The position numbers were made by a program, and so were the translations under genes. Under the pieces are notes generated by a model. It was not told the origin of the DNA and searched no databases. It saw nothing but the letters and a program-made list of their open reading frames with translations. Positions 12,301 through 23,130 of a stretch of 64,000 nt of DNA are shown piece after piece. The stretch comes from Pyrenopolyporus hunteri (Eukaryota; Ascomycota; Sordariomycetes; Xylariales; Hypoxylaceae): the NCBI GenBank assembly GCA_902806595.1, contig CADCXC010000014.1:1054001-1118000 (forward strand), read 5' to 3'. Within the stretch, counting starts at the first letter, position 1. Each line of letters begins with the position of its first letter.

Positions 12301-12543
12301 ATACCTCGCAGGCTCATCGATGCCAACGCTCTAATAGAAGCTTGCTTCAAGCGCCGAAACGGCTTCGGCCACCTTAGCCAGGAGACGGTCGAGCAAAAGA
12401 GACAGGAAAGAAGGAATCAAGTTAAAGCCGAACGGGAAAGGCAGGCAAGCGGTAACAGCGCAACAGACGCAGACCTAAAGAAAAAGGGAAACCTTTTTGG
12501 TCTACGTAGAGAAAGGAGTCACGCTCCCTCAGAGCTGGTATAG
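9364..12543 (+). CDS. TBC-domain Rab GTPase-activating protein (Msb3/Gyp3-like)
   Basis: Single open frame of 1059 codons. Residues 1-700 are low-complexity: two polyglutamine tracts (about 9439-9485 and 9546-9586), a His-rich run (HHNHHHHHD, about 9760-9785), Ser/Pro-rich sequence, then an Ala-Glu/Asp-rich segment (about 11030-11220). The TBC domain spans about residues 707-995 and begins RKGIPPDWRGAAW. The arginine finger is in IERDLHR (Arg760) and the glutamine finger in GYCQSLN (Gln820), so the dual-finger catalytic residues are intact. The family accelerates GTP hydrolysis by Rab/Ypt proteins in polarised secretion and traffic. The RKGIPPDWRG entry and the upstream KWTTFLREHG resemble the Msb3/Msb4 group, which is an inference. 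In-frame ATGs lie at 9364, 9367 and 9388; the last has the best context (ACCATGG) and is my preferred start. It is convergent with the E2 gene. Confidence 0.9.
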   Translation: MMVRAFRTMADNSRPASPATAPPSSIQQQQQQQQKQYQQHQQQLHHQHPQYHRRPGDARGVIQQQQQQQQQQQQPGLRSDPRSDVLSTGLSARPERGMKFQEFGLHASRSQDSKHTPVRPIFPNANAYGHNYHHNHHHHHDKDKDGYDADEDNDFEESTVASVASIAPWNSPSTANSTPSTTLTSYSHFSHTIENHSPRSPRIPRLPNSPLSPRWDSLGYDRSGTLSPTSPTVSSFHSRSSNATDELHPRVSSLASETRDEFPLVSTRKMTATETVRVDNFSRPRKPSIKQPYHESPRVGPTSQPSPEPGHLDISLGHPMSWTRERGQSISSNISAATFASVPVRPPPDMHSREALRSRGRQPHPPFARPPISYIRAESSGPAFARDPIPRMASLPSEELRSSYRSQLSASTAQGTAVTERSSVVTKSSSITSVYGPGDDSVSLDDLMGMYEKGFYDDSAPEDNNEMVDSRPPTAKSELSRRRTAMLDAMTGLLPTPESPVTTSPPDNIMQDIGDDFRDPDIHEALPEDETEETSENSPVDTETDRNSVRTDAHSDTEAEAATKDEAEAEAEIEAEVEAEAEVKTEVDTEVQGQVEDKVEAKAEDEDDNEDRDEEEIDDFDDDRKAFLPSRQLTASTIPEDDNERDRYGFRKSNQYISREQYDNWNQGYTEYLARRRKKWTTFLREHGLMTDNPNRFPPRSNKTKRFVRKGIPPDWRGAAWFYYAGGPAVVAKHAGMYDGLLKQKAKDVDIEAIERDLHRTFPDNVKFRSTQSTTTSDGQQSLQKETGGARQGEEKPMIASLRRVLHAFAIYNPRIGYCQSLNFLAGLLLLFVESEEHAFWLLNIIARVYLPGTHETSLEGANVDLGVLMSSLRESMPNVWAKIGGELDGTDAVWSKSWRYRHKAETTRLPPITLCMTAWFMSCFIGTLPIESTLRVWDVFFYEGSKTLFRIALAIFKVGESEIKSVGDPMEIFQVVQTIPRRLIDANALIEACFKRRNGFGHLSQETVEQKRQERRNQVKAERERQASGNSATDADLKKKGNLFGLRRERSHAPSELV
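9439..9587 (+). repeat. Two CAG/CAA (polyglutamine) tracts inside the TBC gene
   Basis: Runs of CAG with interspersed CAA occur at about 9442-9485 and 9546-9587, in frame as polyglutamine. They fall in the low-complexity N-terminus well before the TBC domain, so length variation would not disturb catalysis. Confidence 0.85.
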
Positions 12544-13817
12544 TCCGGCGACTTACATCAACACCCCTTAATCACCACCATAAATCTCCTTTGTCGATTT
12601 CTCTTCCCCTGCGGTTGCCCGGATGGCAATCTTGCCACATAAAGCTACGACAGCGAGCCTAGAGATACTCCATGAGCGCAGCCGGACCCTGCGACCCTCA
12701 TGTCTCGCCCGTCATAGCAGCGGCTTCCCTCCTTTTTTTTTTTTATCAGCATGTATACCTAGGGAATGACGATACCTCACGATACGACAGTTTTTGTTTC
12801 CAGCCGAGGAATACCATAGAGGAAGTAGATACATGGTCGTCTGTTTTTTATGGTCTGAATAGGACAGGCCAATTCATTTGTTTTTGTTTTAAGGAAGGGA
12901 TCAGCAATACATTTCATATAGGGCCTGACCACCTATGTTACCGGTTTCCTGGTAGGGCGGAGCTAGGAGTCGCAACGGCCTCACTCATCATTGTAAGGGA
13001 GGATAAGAAACATGTAAACCAAACTGAATTTGGCGTGGGCGATATGGACACAATCAACAGGCCTGTCCGCATATACGGTTGCATCGTTAAGGCTCGGGAA
13101 AACTAGACAGCATACTACTGCATCGCAAGGGGGCAGGTTATATAGCATTGACAGGAGGCGCACTCTGTAGCATATATTCCACTAAATGCTCAAACAAATG
13201 ATAAGATATTGGATCAGTTGAAGCGTCCCTCGCGCCGGAGAGATGTCGATACCACTAGACGATGTATATTTGGACATGTTAATGGACGCCTCGCACCGAA
13301 TACAGACTAATTTAGCCATCGCAACTCAGGGGCCGGGTCGGTTGATGTCTAGTGGTGCCGAGTCTATTTTCATTAATCATTGTAGTCTTAGACCGCTGCC
13401 ATGACTTAGAATACCCCCGACGTATTGTACCTAGCTCCGAACATACGGTGGGAAGACCGCAAAAGATAACGCCGAATATGAATGTCCTCGTGTCCTTACC
13501 TAGGCAGGTAGGAATTCAACCTCGTTGCATCGTAACTAGCCGTGTATGTTCACCAACCCCCTTCCCATTCATAGATAGTCCTTGCCGATCCTTTAAGAGC
13601 AGCCGTTCGTAGGCCTCTGCTATGTTCACCGTAAAACTATTCTCCCAGGCCCGGCTCTTTCGCTAGGGAAAAATAGAACGGCGCATCGGTGCCTCTATCT
13701 ACGTGCCTAAGTATGGAGGTAGACTCTGCGACCAACGCCTTTCCCACTAGCAGCACCTTGTAACTACGTACATAAGCGCTTCAGCGTGGGCAAACAACCG
13801 AGTCACGGCACGGCCGC
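12544..13817. other. Intergenic spacer between convergent TBC and E2 genes
   Basis: This 1.27-kb interval holds the 3' flanks of both neighbours. A 144-codon plus-strand ORF at 12672-13106 has no recognisable domain and starts only 129 bp after the TBC stop; I treat it as 3' untranslated or spacer sequence. Nothing else is recognised. Confidence 0.55.
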
Positions 13818-14430
13818 CTACTTCTTAGCGGCGCCCTGCTGCTGAGGCTGAGCATAGCGGGCGACGTAAGCGCGGGCGGTCTTGTCGAATTCGCGGCGGT
13901 TGTTCTTGAACTCGTCGGCGACGCGGGGCTCGAGGGGGTCGTCGGGGTTGGGCTCGACGAGGAGCTGGCGGACGGCGTCGAGCACGGCGCGGACGCGGCT
14001 GGCGGGCTTCCAGTTCTCGGCCTTGAGCATGGCCAGGCAGATGGACCCCAGGCTGTCGTTGGTCACGTTCGGGTGGTAGATGCGCGTCACGAAGGTCACC
14101 TGCGGCGCCTTGAACGGGTAGTCCGCCGGCAGCACGATCGACAGCGTGAACACCCCGCCGCTGTACACCGTGCCCGGCGGCCCTACGAGCGTCGCGCTCC
14201 AGTGGTGCAGGTCCGATTCGGATGGTAGGGTGATGGTCATACCGGCCGGGGGGTTGGCCATGCATTCTTGCAGCTCCTGGTTGTGGGGGTGGTGGTGGTT
14301 AGATGGATGGGTGTTTTGCGCTTCGGGTATAGGTAGGGAGAGGGGTGAAGGTGAGATAGTAGGTAAATAGTCGTAGTGGTGTCGGTATGATTCGAATACT
14401 TACCTTGCTTATGCGCTTCTGCGAGGCCAT
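13818..14430 (-). CDS. Ubiquitin-conjugating enzyme E2 (UBC fold, Ubc4/UBE2D-like), 2 exons
   Basis: Spliced minus-strand CDS: exon 1 14404-14430 (MASQKRISK), a 127-bp intron with GTAAGT donor and CAG acceptor, exon 2 13818-14276; 161 aa, close to the usual 145-165 for a single-domain E2. The first helix reads KRISKELQEC. The HPN motif is in RIYHPNV and the active-site cysteine in GSICLAML, followed by NPDDPLEP, all diagnostic of the UBC fold. The enzyme would accept ubiquitin from E1 on that cysteine and pass it to substrates with an E3. The segment before the catalytic Cys (NDSLGSICL) differs from canonical UBE2D, so this may be a divergent paralogue rather than the main Ubc4/5. Exon 2 is very rich in G/C at third positions, unlike RRP3 and the TBC gene. 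Its start is only 387 bp from the AT-rich block. Confidence 0.9.
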
Positions 14431-14816
14431 CTTGACTAGGGGCACCTATAGGCTACCTATCTTCGTGTAAACTTGTTTTGAGCACGGATGATGAGAAAAG
14501 TAAAATATCGTATAGGTCGACCGAAGCGTTTGATGGTTGAAGAAAGGAGGAATCTTATTTATACGACTTCGAGGAGATAACCTTAACGGCCAGGTACCGG
14601 AAGTATCGCGCCACTAAGATACAGGCACGGCCGGAGATGCCTTAGGTGCCTAGGTAGGTATGTACATGTACCTAATCGTAATCAATGGAACTTGCCTTCA
14701 AGGTTTTTATTCAACGGTCTTACGTAGGTACCTATAATACAATGGGAAACTAGTAGGTCCCTGGCTGGTAGAAGCAATGATATCATTGTTAGAACATATG
14801 GTGGGCCATTCCTTCA
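14431..14816. other. Promoter region of the E2 gene, truncated by the AT block
   Basis: These 386 bp of ordinary composition separate the E2 start codon from the terminus of the AT-rich block. The stretch contains CCTAGGTAGGTA at about 14650 and TAGGTACCTATA at about 14727. Whatever promoter this gene has must lie here or reach across the insertion. Confidence 0.5.
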
Positions 14817-14859
14817 AAACCGCTAACCCGTTAAAACCACTGAAAATTGATGACATAAG
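14817..14859 (+). repeat. Left terminal inverted repeat of AT block 1
   Basis: Begins AACCGCTAACCCGTTAAAAC (after one A) and ends ATGACATAAG. It is the inverted counterpart of 31569-31612. Unlike the interior, it still contains CpA and TpG, so RIP did not reach the extreme end. Confidence 0.8.
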
Positions 14860-16780
14860 CCGTAATAAAATTTTCTTAGGAAGATAATATAATTAAATAT
14901 TACTTTTAAAAAGATAATATAATATAATATAAATATTTAATCGGTTTTATTTTATATTCGAATTTATATTAATTCGAATATAAATTATTTAAATAAATAA
15001 ATAAATAAATATTTAAATATTTATTTATTTACTTTTATTTATTAATTTATTTAAATATTTATTTATTTATTTTAAAATTTTTATTTTTATTTTTTATTAT
15101 TTTAATAATATTTTTATTACGAAATTAATATATTATAACGTTTAAATAATTTTTTTCGTTTATTAAATTTTTTATCGATAAAAATAAATATATTTTTTTT
15201 AAATATTTTAATATTTATTATTTTATTTATTTCGATTTAAATTTATTATTTAATTTTTAAATATTTAATAATAAAAATATTTTTTATAAAATTGTATATT
15301 ATATTTATTATATTATAATTAAAAACGTTTAAATAAATAATAAAAAAAAAATCGTATATATAAATTTTATTTATTAAATAATTAATTATTTTTATTAATA
15401 TTTCGTAATTTTAAAAATATAACGGTAAATATATTTAACGATAATATTTTATTTTATAAAAAATATTATTTTTATATTTTAAATTAAAATAATAATAAAT
15501 TTATTTTTATTTTAACGTAATTAATATTAATTTAATAAATTATTACGTTATAATTTTAAATTTTTACCATTAAATATTTTCGAAATAAATTTTAAAATTT
15601 TAAATATTTTTTAATTTTTTAAACGTTAACGAATCGTTTAACGATATTTTTAATAATATTTTTAAATCGTCGTTTAACGAATTAAAATCGTTAAATTAAT
15701 TAATTCGATAAAACTTTTTTTTAATTATTTATTATTATAATAAATTTTATCGTATTATAAATACATTATATAAATTATAAATTTATTATATAATATTAAA
15801 AAAAACGAATAAATAATTCATTAAAAATTATATACGTAAATACGTAAAAATTTTATATCGAAAAAATAATTTTTTAAATAATTATTATAATACATTATTT
15901 TTTCGAATAAATTTTTATATATTTTTTAATATAAATTATTTAATTTTTTTTTTAAAAAAAAACTCGACTTTTATAATTACGGTAAATATAAATTAAATAT
16001 ACATATATTAATAACATCGAATAAATTAAATAAAAATAACTTCGAAATAATTTTTTAATATTATAATTAATTTTATTTTTTTTTAAAAAAAATTCCACGA
16101 AAATATTTTTTCGTACGTTTTATATAATTATTTTTTATTAACATTATTATATTATTTTTAAATTAAAAAAAAAAAACTTTTAAATTTCGTTTTATTTAAA
16201 ATACGTAAAAAAGTAGTTATAAAATAACGATAATTTTTATAACGAAATTATTTTTTACGTTATAAAATACGAAACGTAAATATAAAAAAAACATTAATAA
16301 ATATAATTACGATAAATTTAAAAAAAATAATAATAAAATTTATTATTTTTACGATAATATTTTATTAAATTTATTTAATTTTAATTATTACGATAATATT
16401 TTCGAAGATATATATAATTAATACGGCGACGATAACGATTCGAATTAATCGAAAAAATAATATTTTTTTTTATAAATTATATTAAAATTAATATTATTTT
16501 AAAAAATAATAAAAAACGAAAATTTTATTTTTTAATTAATATTAATAAATTTATAATTAATTTTTTTTACACGTTAAATATTAAAAATAATTAATATAAA
16601 ATAATTAATATTAATATATTTAAAAATTTAATTATATTTTTAAAAATTAATAAAATAAGTATAAAAACTTTAATTAATATTATAAAATAATATTATATAT
16701 TATATATACATTAAAATTAAAAAAATTAATAATTAATTTTAATAAAAATTTATTAATTATTAATTTTTTTCTTTTTTATT

Positions 16781-16880
16781 ACGATTTAATATAATAATTT
16801 AATTTTATTAAATAATCGATATTAAAACTTCGATTAATTTCGTTATTAAAATATATATTTAAAATCGTAGTTTATTAAAA
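16781..16880 (-). repeat. Inverted arm, pair A (left)
   Basis: Resembles the reverse complement of 17310-17465: TTAAATAATCGATAT, then CTTCGATTAA-type sequence, then AAATCGTAGTTTA. The homopolymer part of the arm is missing here. The two arms enclose an A-rich low-complexity core (about 16890-17240). Confidence 0.55.
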
Positions 16881-16889
16881 ACGTAACGA

Positions 16890-17240
16890 AAAATATAAAT
16901 TAAAAAATAAAAATTAAAAAAATTAAAATTAAATAAAATAAAAATTAAAAAAATTAAAAATTAAAAAAAATAAAAACGAAAAAAAATAAAAACGAAAAAA
17001 AATAAAAATTTAAAAACGAAAATAAAAAACGATATAAATTATAAAATAAAAATAAAAAAGGAATAAAAATAAATAAAAATAAAAATAAAAAAAAATAAAA
17101 ATAGAAAAAATAAAAATAAAAAAATAAAAATAAAAAAAATAAAAATAAAAAAAAATAAAAATAAAAAAAACATAAAAATAAAAATAAATAAAATAAAAAT
17201 AAATAAAAATAAAATAAAAATAAAAAAATTTTCTTTTAAT
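16890..17240. repeat. Low-complexity AAAAATAAAAAT tract
   Basis: Runs of AAAAATTAAAA then AAAATAAAAATAAAAA repeat irregularly for about 350 bp, almost pure A and T. The tract lies between the two arms of inverted pair A. Confidence 0.8.
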
Positions 17241-17309
17241 TATAATAAATTATTTTTTACTTATAATAAAAAATAGTAAATTTATAAAAAAAAAATATAT
17301 TTAACATAA

Positions 17310-17465
17310 TACGTAATATTAAAAATTAAAAATTAAATTTTATTAATATTATAAAAAAAAAAAAAAAATTAAACTACGATTTTATATATAAATTTCGAAA
17401 ATGTAATCGATTAAAATTTCGATATCGATTATTTAATAAAATTAAATTAATTATATTAAATTATA
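17310..17465 (+). repeat. Inverted arm, pair A (right)
   Basis: Order of motifs: ACGTAATATTAAAAATTAAA, TTAATATTATA, an A run of about 15, TTAAACTACGATTTTATATA, then TCGATATCGATTATTTAATA. The same order recurs at 52391 and 61140 (plus) and inverted at 51335 and 60708. Confidence 0.65.
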
Positions 17466-20400
17466 ATAATATTAAAATAATTTTTATAATTTTTAAAATT
17501 ATAAAATTTAATATATTTATTTAAATAAAGTGATAAAATCGTTTTAATTTTATTATCGATTGTTTAACGTTATTAAATAATCGTATAACATCGTAATAAA
17601 AATTATATATATAATATATATTTTTTATAATAAATAAAATAAAACGAAAAATAATTATATTAATATATAAATATTTAATTAATTAAACTTTCGATTTAAA
17701 TATATATTAAATAAAAAAAAAACATATATTTTATTTATTTATAATATAATAATAATTAAATTTATAAAATTTTTATAAAAATATAAAATTTTAAATATTT
17801 TTTATATATTTAATTATAATTATTTATTTATATATTTAATTATATATTATATTTATTTTTATTTATTTTTATCTTTTTTTTCACTTTTAATATATTAAAT
17901 AAATACTTTTATAAACTTTATAATTATTGATAATATTATAATAAACTACCTCGTAAAAATTTATTATAATTTAATTTAAATTATTTCGTTTTTTTTTATA
18001 TGTTTTTAAAAAGTTTTTTAAATTTTTATAAATATCGAAATATAATTATGTTTAATTATTTTAAAGATTTTTAAATAAATATTAAATTAATTATTCGTTA
18101 TAAAAACGTTACGTTTTTAACGATAAAAAATTATCGAAATTATAATAATTAATTAATTTTAAAAATTTATATATTTTAACTAATAATAATAAATTATTCG
18201 ATATTTTTACACCTTAATTTTAAACATTAATTTAATTATAACCTTTTTATAATATTTCGATATAATTAAAAATCATATAATTTTTATATAATTAATATTT
18301 AATTTTATAATTATTTTATTATTTTACGAATTTTTTAATATTATATCGTATAATTTTTTTATATATAATATATAAAATAATTTAATTAACTATATTTTTT
18401 TTAATAAATTAATTCGAAAATTTTAAATTTTTAAAATATAATTATATAAAATTAATATTAAATTAATAAATTAAATTTTTATATATATATAATTTATTAA
18501 TTTATTACGTTTTTATATAATTATCGTTATTATTATTCGATTTTTTTATTTCTTTTATTTACTTTTTAAATATAAAAATTCGAAATATAATAACTTTATT
18601 TTTATATACACTAAATACCATTCGAATATATTATTTTTATCGTAAATTCGATAATTTTAATTAAATTAAATTAAATTTAAATTATAAAAAATAATTCGAC
18701 TTTATAATTTATTTAAATATATTAAAATTAAAATTTTAATTTAATTATAATAATAAAATATTATTTTAAAATATTCGTTAATAAAAAAATAAATTAATAT
18801 ATTTTACATTATATAATACGTCGAAAAAATATGTCGATTATAACGTATATTTTAAAATTAATAAATCGAAACTTTTAATAACTATTTATAAATTACATAT
18901 AATTCGATTCGAAAATAATAAACTTTTTTTTTTTTTTACGTATAATTTAATTTTCCTTCGTTATCGTATTATTTTTAAATATCGTCGATAATATACTTTT
19001 TAAATTATTTACTTTAATATAATAAATTTTACGTTTTTATAAACAAACTTATAAATATAATTTTTATCGTAATTATTTAACGCATTCGAATATTTTTAAT
19101 ATTTATCGAAAAAATTTTTTAATAAATTTATAAATTTAATTCGATTTTTTTTAATTAAAATTTTTTTATTTATATTATTTTCGAAATAAATTTAAATTAA
19201 AAAAACGTAAAATATATTAATTTTATATTAACATCGTAATCGAATTAATATTTCGTTATTTTTTAAACACTTCGTAAAAAAATAATATTATATAAATAAT
19301 AATAATATAAAAATATATATTACATAATTATAATAATATAATCTTTATTATTTAATTCGACGTTTAATAAATCGTAATTTTATTTTAATTTCGAATCGTT
19401 TTATTTTAAAATAATAAATTATAATAATTATTTATAATTTAATTTCGAATAAAACGTAAAATTTTACTTTAATAATATTAATATATTATTTATTTTTATA
19501 AAAATATTAATTTTCGATAATTTGTTAAAAAAATCGTTTTAATATTTAAAAATTAAATATTTTTCGAAATTTATTAACGATTTACTTTTAAAAAAATCTA
19601 TTATATAAATATTAATAAATAATTTTAATTTTATAAACTTTTATATTATTTTATAATTATAATATAATAAATTAAAATTATAACGTATTTAACTTTAAAC
19701 TATTATATTAATTTATAATATAAAAGTTAAAAAAAAATAAAATATATAAAAACATTAAAATAAAATAAATTTTTTAATTTTCGTTTTATTTTTTTATAAT
19801 ATTTACGTTAATATTTATCATTAAAATATTTAAATAAAAAATACTTATTTACTTCGAAAATTTCCGAATTTAATTATTCATTTATAAAAACAAATAAAAA
19901 CTTTTTATAAAAATAACATCTTTAAATAAATAAATTAAATATAAAAATATATATAATTAAATAAATATTTAATATTTTTATTAAAATTCGAAATTATACG
20001 TTTATTTATTTTATAAGTAAATATTTAATTGTTTATGATAAACGTTTATATATTTTAAAAATAATAAAATCTCCATTTTTTTTTATATTCGAAATAGTTA
20101 ACATTTTTTTTTTTAATATTTATATTAATTAAATAATATAAATAAACGTTTATACGTAAAATTATTTTTTTTTTAACTTTTTTTATTTAATCTTTTTAAT
20201 TAATTAAAAAACTTCGAAATTATTTAAAATTTTTTTATAATTTATTATAATTTTTTTATAATAAACGTAAAAACATAAAAAAAAATATTTAAATACGTTT
20301 AATTAATTAAAAAACTCTTAAAAAATTATAAAAAAAAACTTCGTAATTACTTCGAACATTAAAAAAATAAAATAAAAAAATTAATTTTTAATATAAATTT

Positions 20401-22879
20401 TTTTTACGTATTTACACGTAAATAATAAACTTTAATCGACTTTAATATAATTAATATTAAAAAAATAATATAAATTTACATTAATTACGTAAATAAAATT
20501 AATACGTTTATAAAATAATACACCAATTTTTTATAAACCTATAAAAAAATTTCAAAGTTTATAATAAAAATTTTAAAATTTAAATTTTTTTAAATAAATT
20601 TATTAATTAAATAAAATAAAAAAATATACCACGCGATTTTTAAAAAATTAAAACTCGGACTTTTTATTTTTAAATTACTTTCCTTATTTTTATTAATTAT
20701 TTTCATATTATTATAAATATAACTTAAAAATTAAATAAATAAAGGGTAAAGTATTTTTATTAATTATTATTTCGAATTAAAAAAAAATTCCTTATATTTT
20801 CTTATTAATAAATTTAAATAATAAACCCGTTATTTTAATTATTAATAATCGAAATAATATTAAAATTAAAAACTTTTTAAAATTAAAATAAATATAATAT
20901 TTAATTTATTTTTAAATAAATAATAAATAATATTTTATTTACGAAAAAATAAAATTTCGAAACGTATATAAACGCGTATTTAATTAAAAAAATTGGGGTT
21001 AAATTCGTTTTAATTATAATTAATTAATTTATAATAATAATAAAAATAATTATAAATATAAACGTAATAATAAATAAGAATGAATTTAAATTTTAATTAT
21101 AAATTTTATATCGACGTAAATTATTTTTTTTATATTTTTAAATTTTAAATAAATTAAATTAAATACCGTTTTAAATATATAATTTTATATAAATTAATTA
21201 ATTAATTAATATTATTACGTTAATTTAAATAAACTTTTTTTTAATTATATTTAAAATTAAATATTTAAATAAATATTATTAATATTATTATAAATTTAAT
21301 TACGATATTTTAAATTATAAAAACGTAAAAAATTTATAAAGTTATTATTAACATATAATATAAATATTTTTTATATAAATATATTTATAAAAATTTAAAT
21401 ATTAACGTTAAAACGTTTTTTTACCGACTTTTAATTATTTTAAATTAATAATTTATTTATATAATTTATAACTTATTAAAATAAAAACAATTAAAAATAT
21501 AATTTAATTTTAAACACTTAATAATAAAATAAAAAATAAAAAAATAAAATTACTTAAATTATAAAAATTCAATTTTAAAACATTTAATATAATTAACGTA
21601 ATTAATAAATAAAAAATATTATATTTAAAAAAAATAAATCATTTACATTTAAAAATAATATAAATTTACCTTTTATTTCAAATATTATTTTTTTTAAAAT
21701 AATTTTTAAAATTTATTCGATTAAAAAAGATTTTTTTTACCTTTTTTATATTTTATTACGTAATTATAAATAAATATCTAAAAAATTAAAAATTTACGCT
21801 TTTAAAAAAATATCTTCGTATTAAAAAATTAATATTTTTACATAAAAAAATTTATTAAAAAAATAATAATAAATATTATAATTATTATAATAAGTTATTT
21901 TTTAATATTATTATATATTATATTAAACGAAAAAAATAAATATTATAAAATTAAAAAATATAATTATAAAAAATAAAATAAACGTAATAAATATAATATA
22001 TATAATAAACATTATAAAATTATTAAAAAAACATCGTATATATAATAAACTTTAATTTAAAAAATCTTCGATAAATATTTTAACCTTTAATTAATTCCAC
22101 CGATAATAAACTCATTATATAAAAACTAAATATAATTATATTTATATAAAATAAAAATTTCTTTAATCGATAATAATAAAAATTTAAATTTAAATTAATT
22201 AAATTCGAATTTAATAACTTTCGTTTTAATGTTCGTAACTTAAATTTAATAAATATAGAAATTTTAAATAAATATTAATAAATAAAATAAAAATACGCTA
22301 AAATATAAACATTAAATTTTTTTTTTTTCGATCGATTTAATAATTTAAAATATTTTAAATTATTTATTATTATTTATAAATTTTATTTCGTAAATAAATT
22401 AAGCGAAAAAATATATAAACTAATCGAAAAAATTTTTAAATATATGTATTAATTATATATATTTATTTAAATATTTATTAAATAAAATTAATTTATATAT
22501 AATAACAATTTTATTTATTTAAATTTTTATAAACTTTTATATTTTTTTTTATAATAATTTTTCGTTAAATATATTATTAAAAAATATTAATATAATTTAT
22601 AAAAAACCTTCGAAAAAACTCGTTTTTATAAATTTATTTAATATATTTAAAAAATAAAAACTTTTATTAATATAATTAATATTAAATTTTATAAATTATT
22701 AATAATTAACGATTTTTACGATTTTAAAATATTTTAATAAAAAGTAAAAATTATTACATCGCATAAAACGTATAAAGTTTACGTAATAATTTATTAATAT
22801 AAAATTAATAATTTAATATCGATAATATCGATAAAAAAGGTATTTATATTATTATTTTTTATTATATCGATATCGTAAA

Positions 22880-23130
22880 AAATAATCGATTTTTTTTTTA
22901 CGACGTTTTTATAAACGAAGATTTTTTTTTTAAAATACCCTCGCCGATAAAAAACTATTTTTTTATAAATTTTTTATTAATAAAAACATTTATTTTTTTT
23001 TTTACGATATTTTTATTTATAAAAACACTCGTTTTTTTTTTTACGATACTTTTATTTATAAAAACACTTGTTTTTTTTTTCGCGGCGTTTTTATTTATAA
23101 AAACGCGTCTTTTTTTTTTCGTAACGTTTA
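22880..23130 (+). repeat. 39-bp tandem repeat, about 4-5 copies
   Basis: Successive units carry TTTATTTATAAAAAC followed by a T run and CG-containing spacer; the equivalent points at about 23004, 23043 and 23082 are 39 bp apart. Later units keep CGCGGCG and CGCGTC, showing the array was GC-richer before RIP. A period of 39 is divisible by three. Confidence 0.65.

Noticed and set aside
12672..13106. 144-codon plus-strand ORF after the TBC gene
   Set aside because: No recognisable domain, overlaps the expected 3' UTR, and amino-acid composition looks random.
14990..15065. AAATAAATATTTATTTA palindromic runs (also about 26185-26262 and 50985-51055)
   Set aside because: They look like inverted repeats but are expected by chance in near-pure A/T sequence; not treated as element ends.
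20600..21050. Possible reverse-transcriptase remnant in AT block 1
   Set aside because: Several frames gave long hydrophobic stretches, but none showed an ordered set of motifs comparable with the copia element.
22880..23130. Possible CRISPR-like array
   Set aside because: Repeats are contiguous tandem units without unique spacers, and the genome is fungal.
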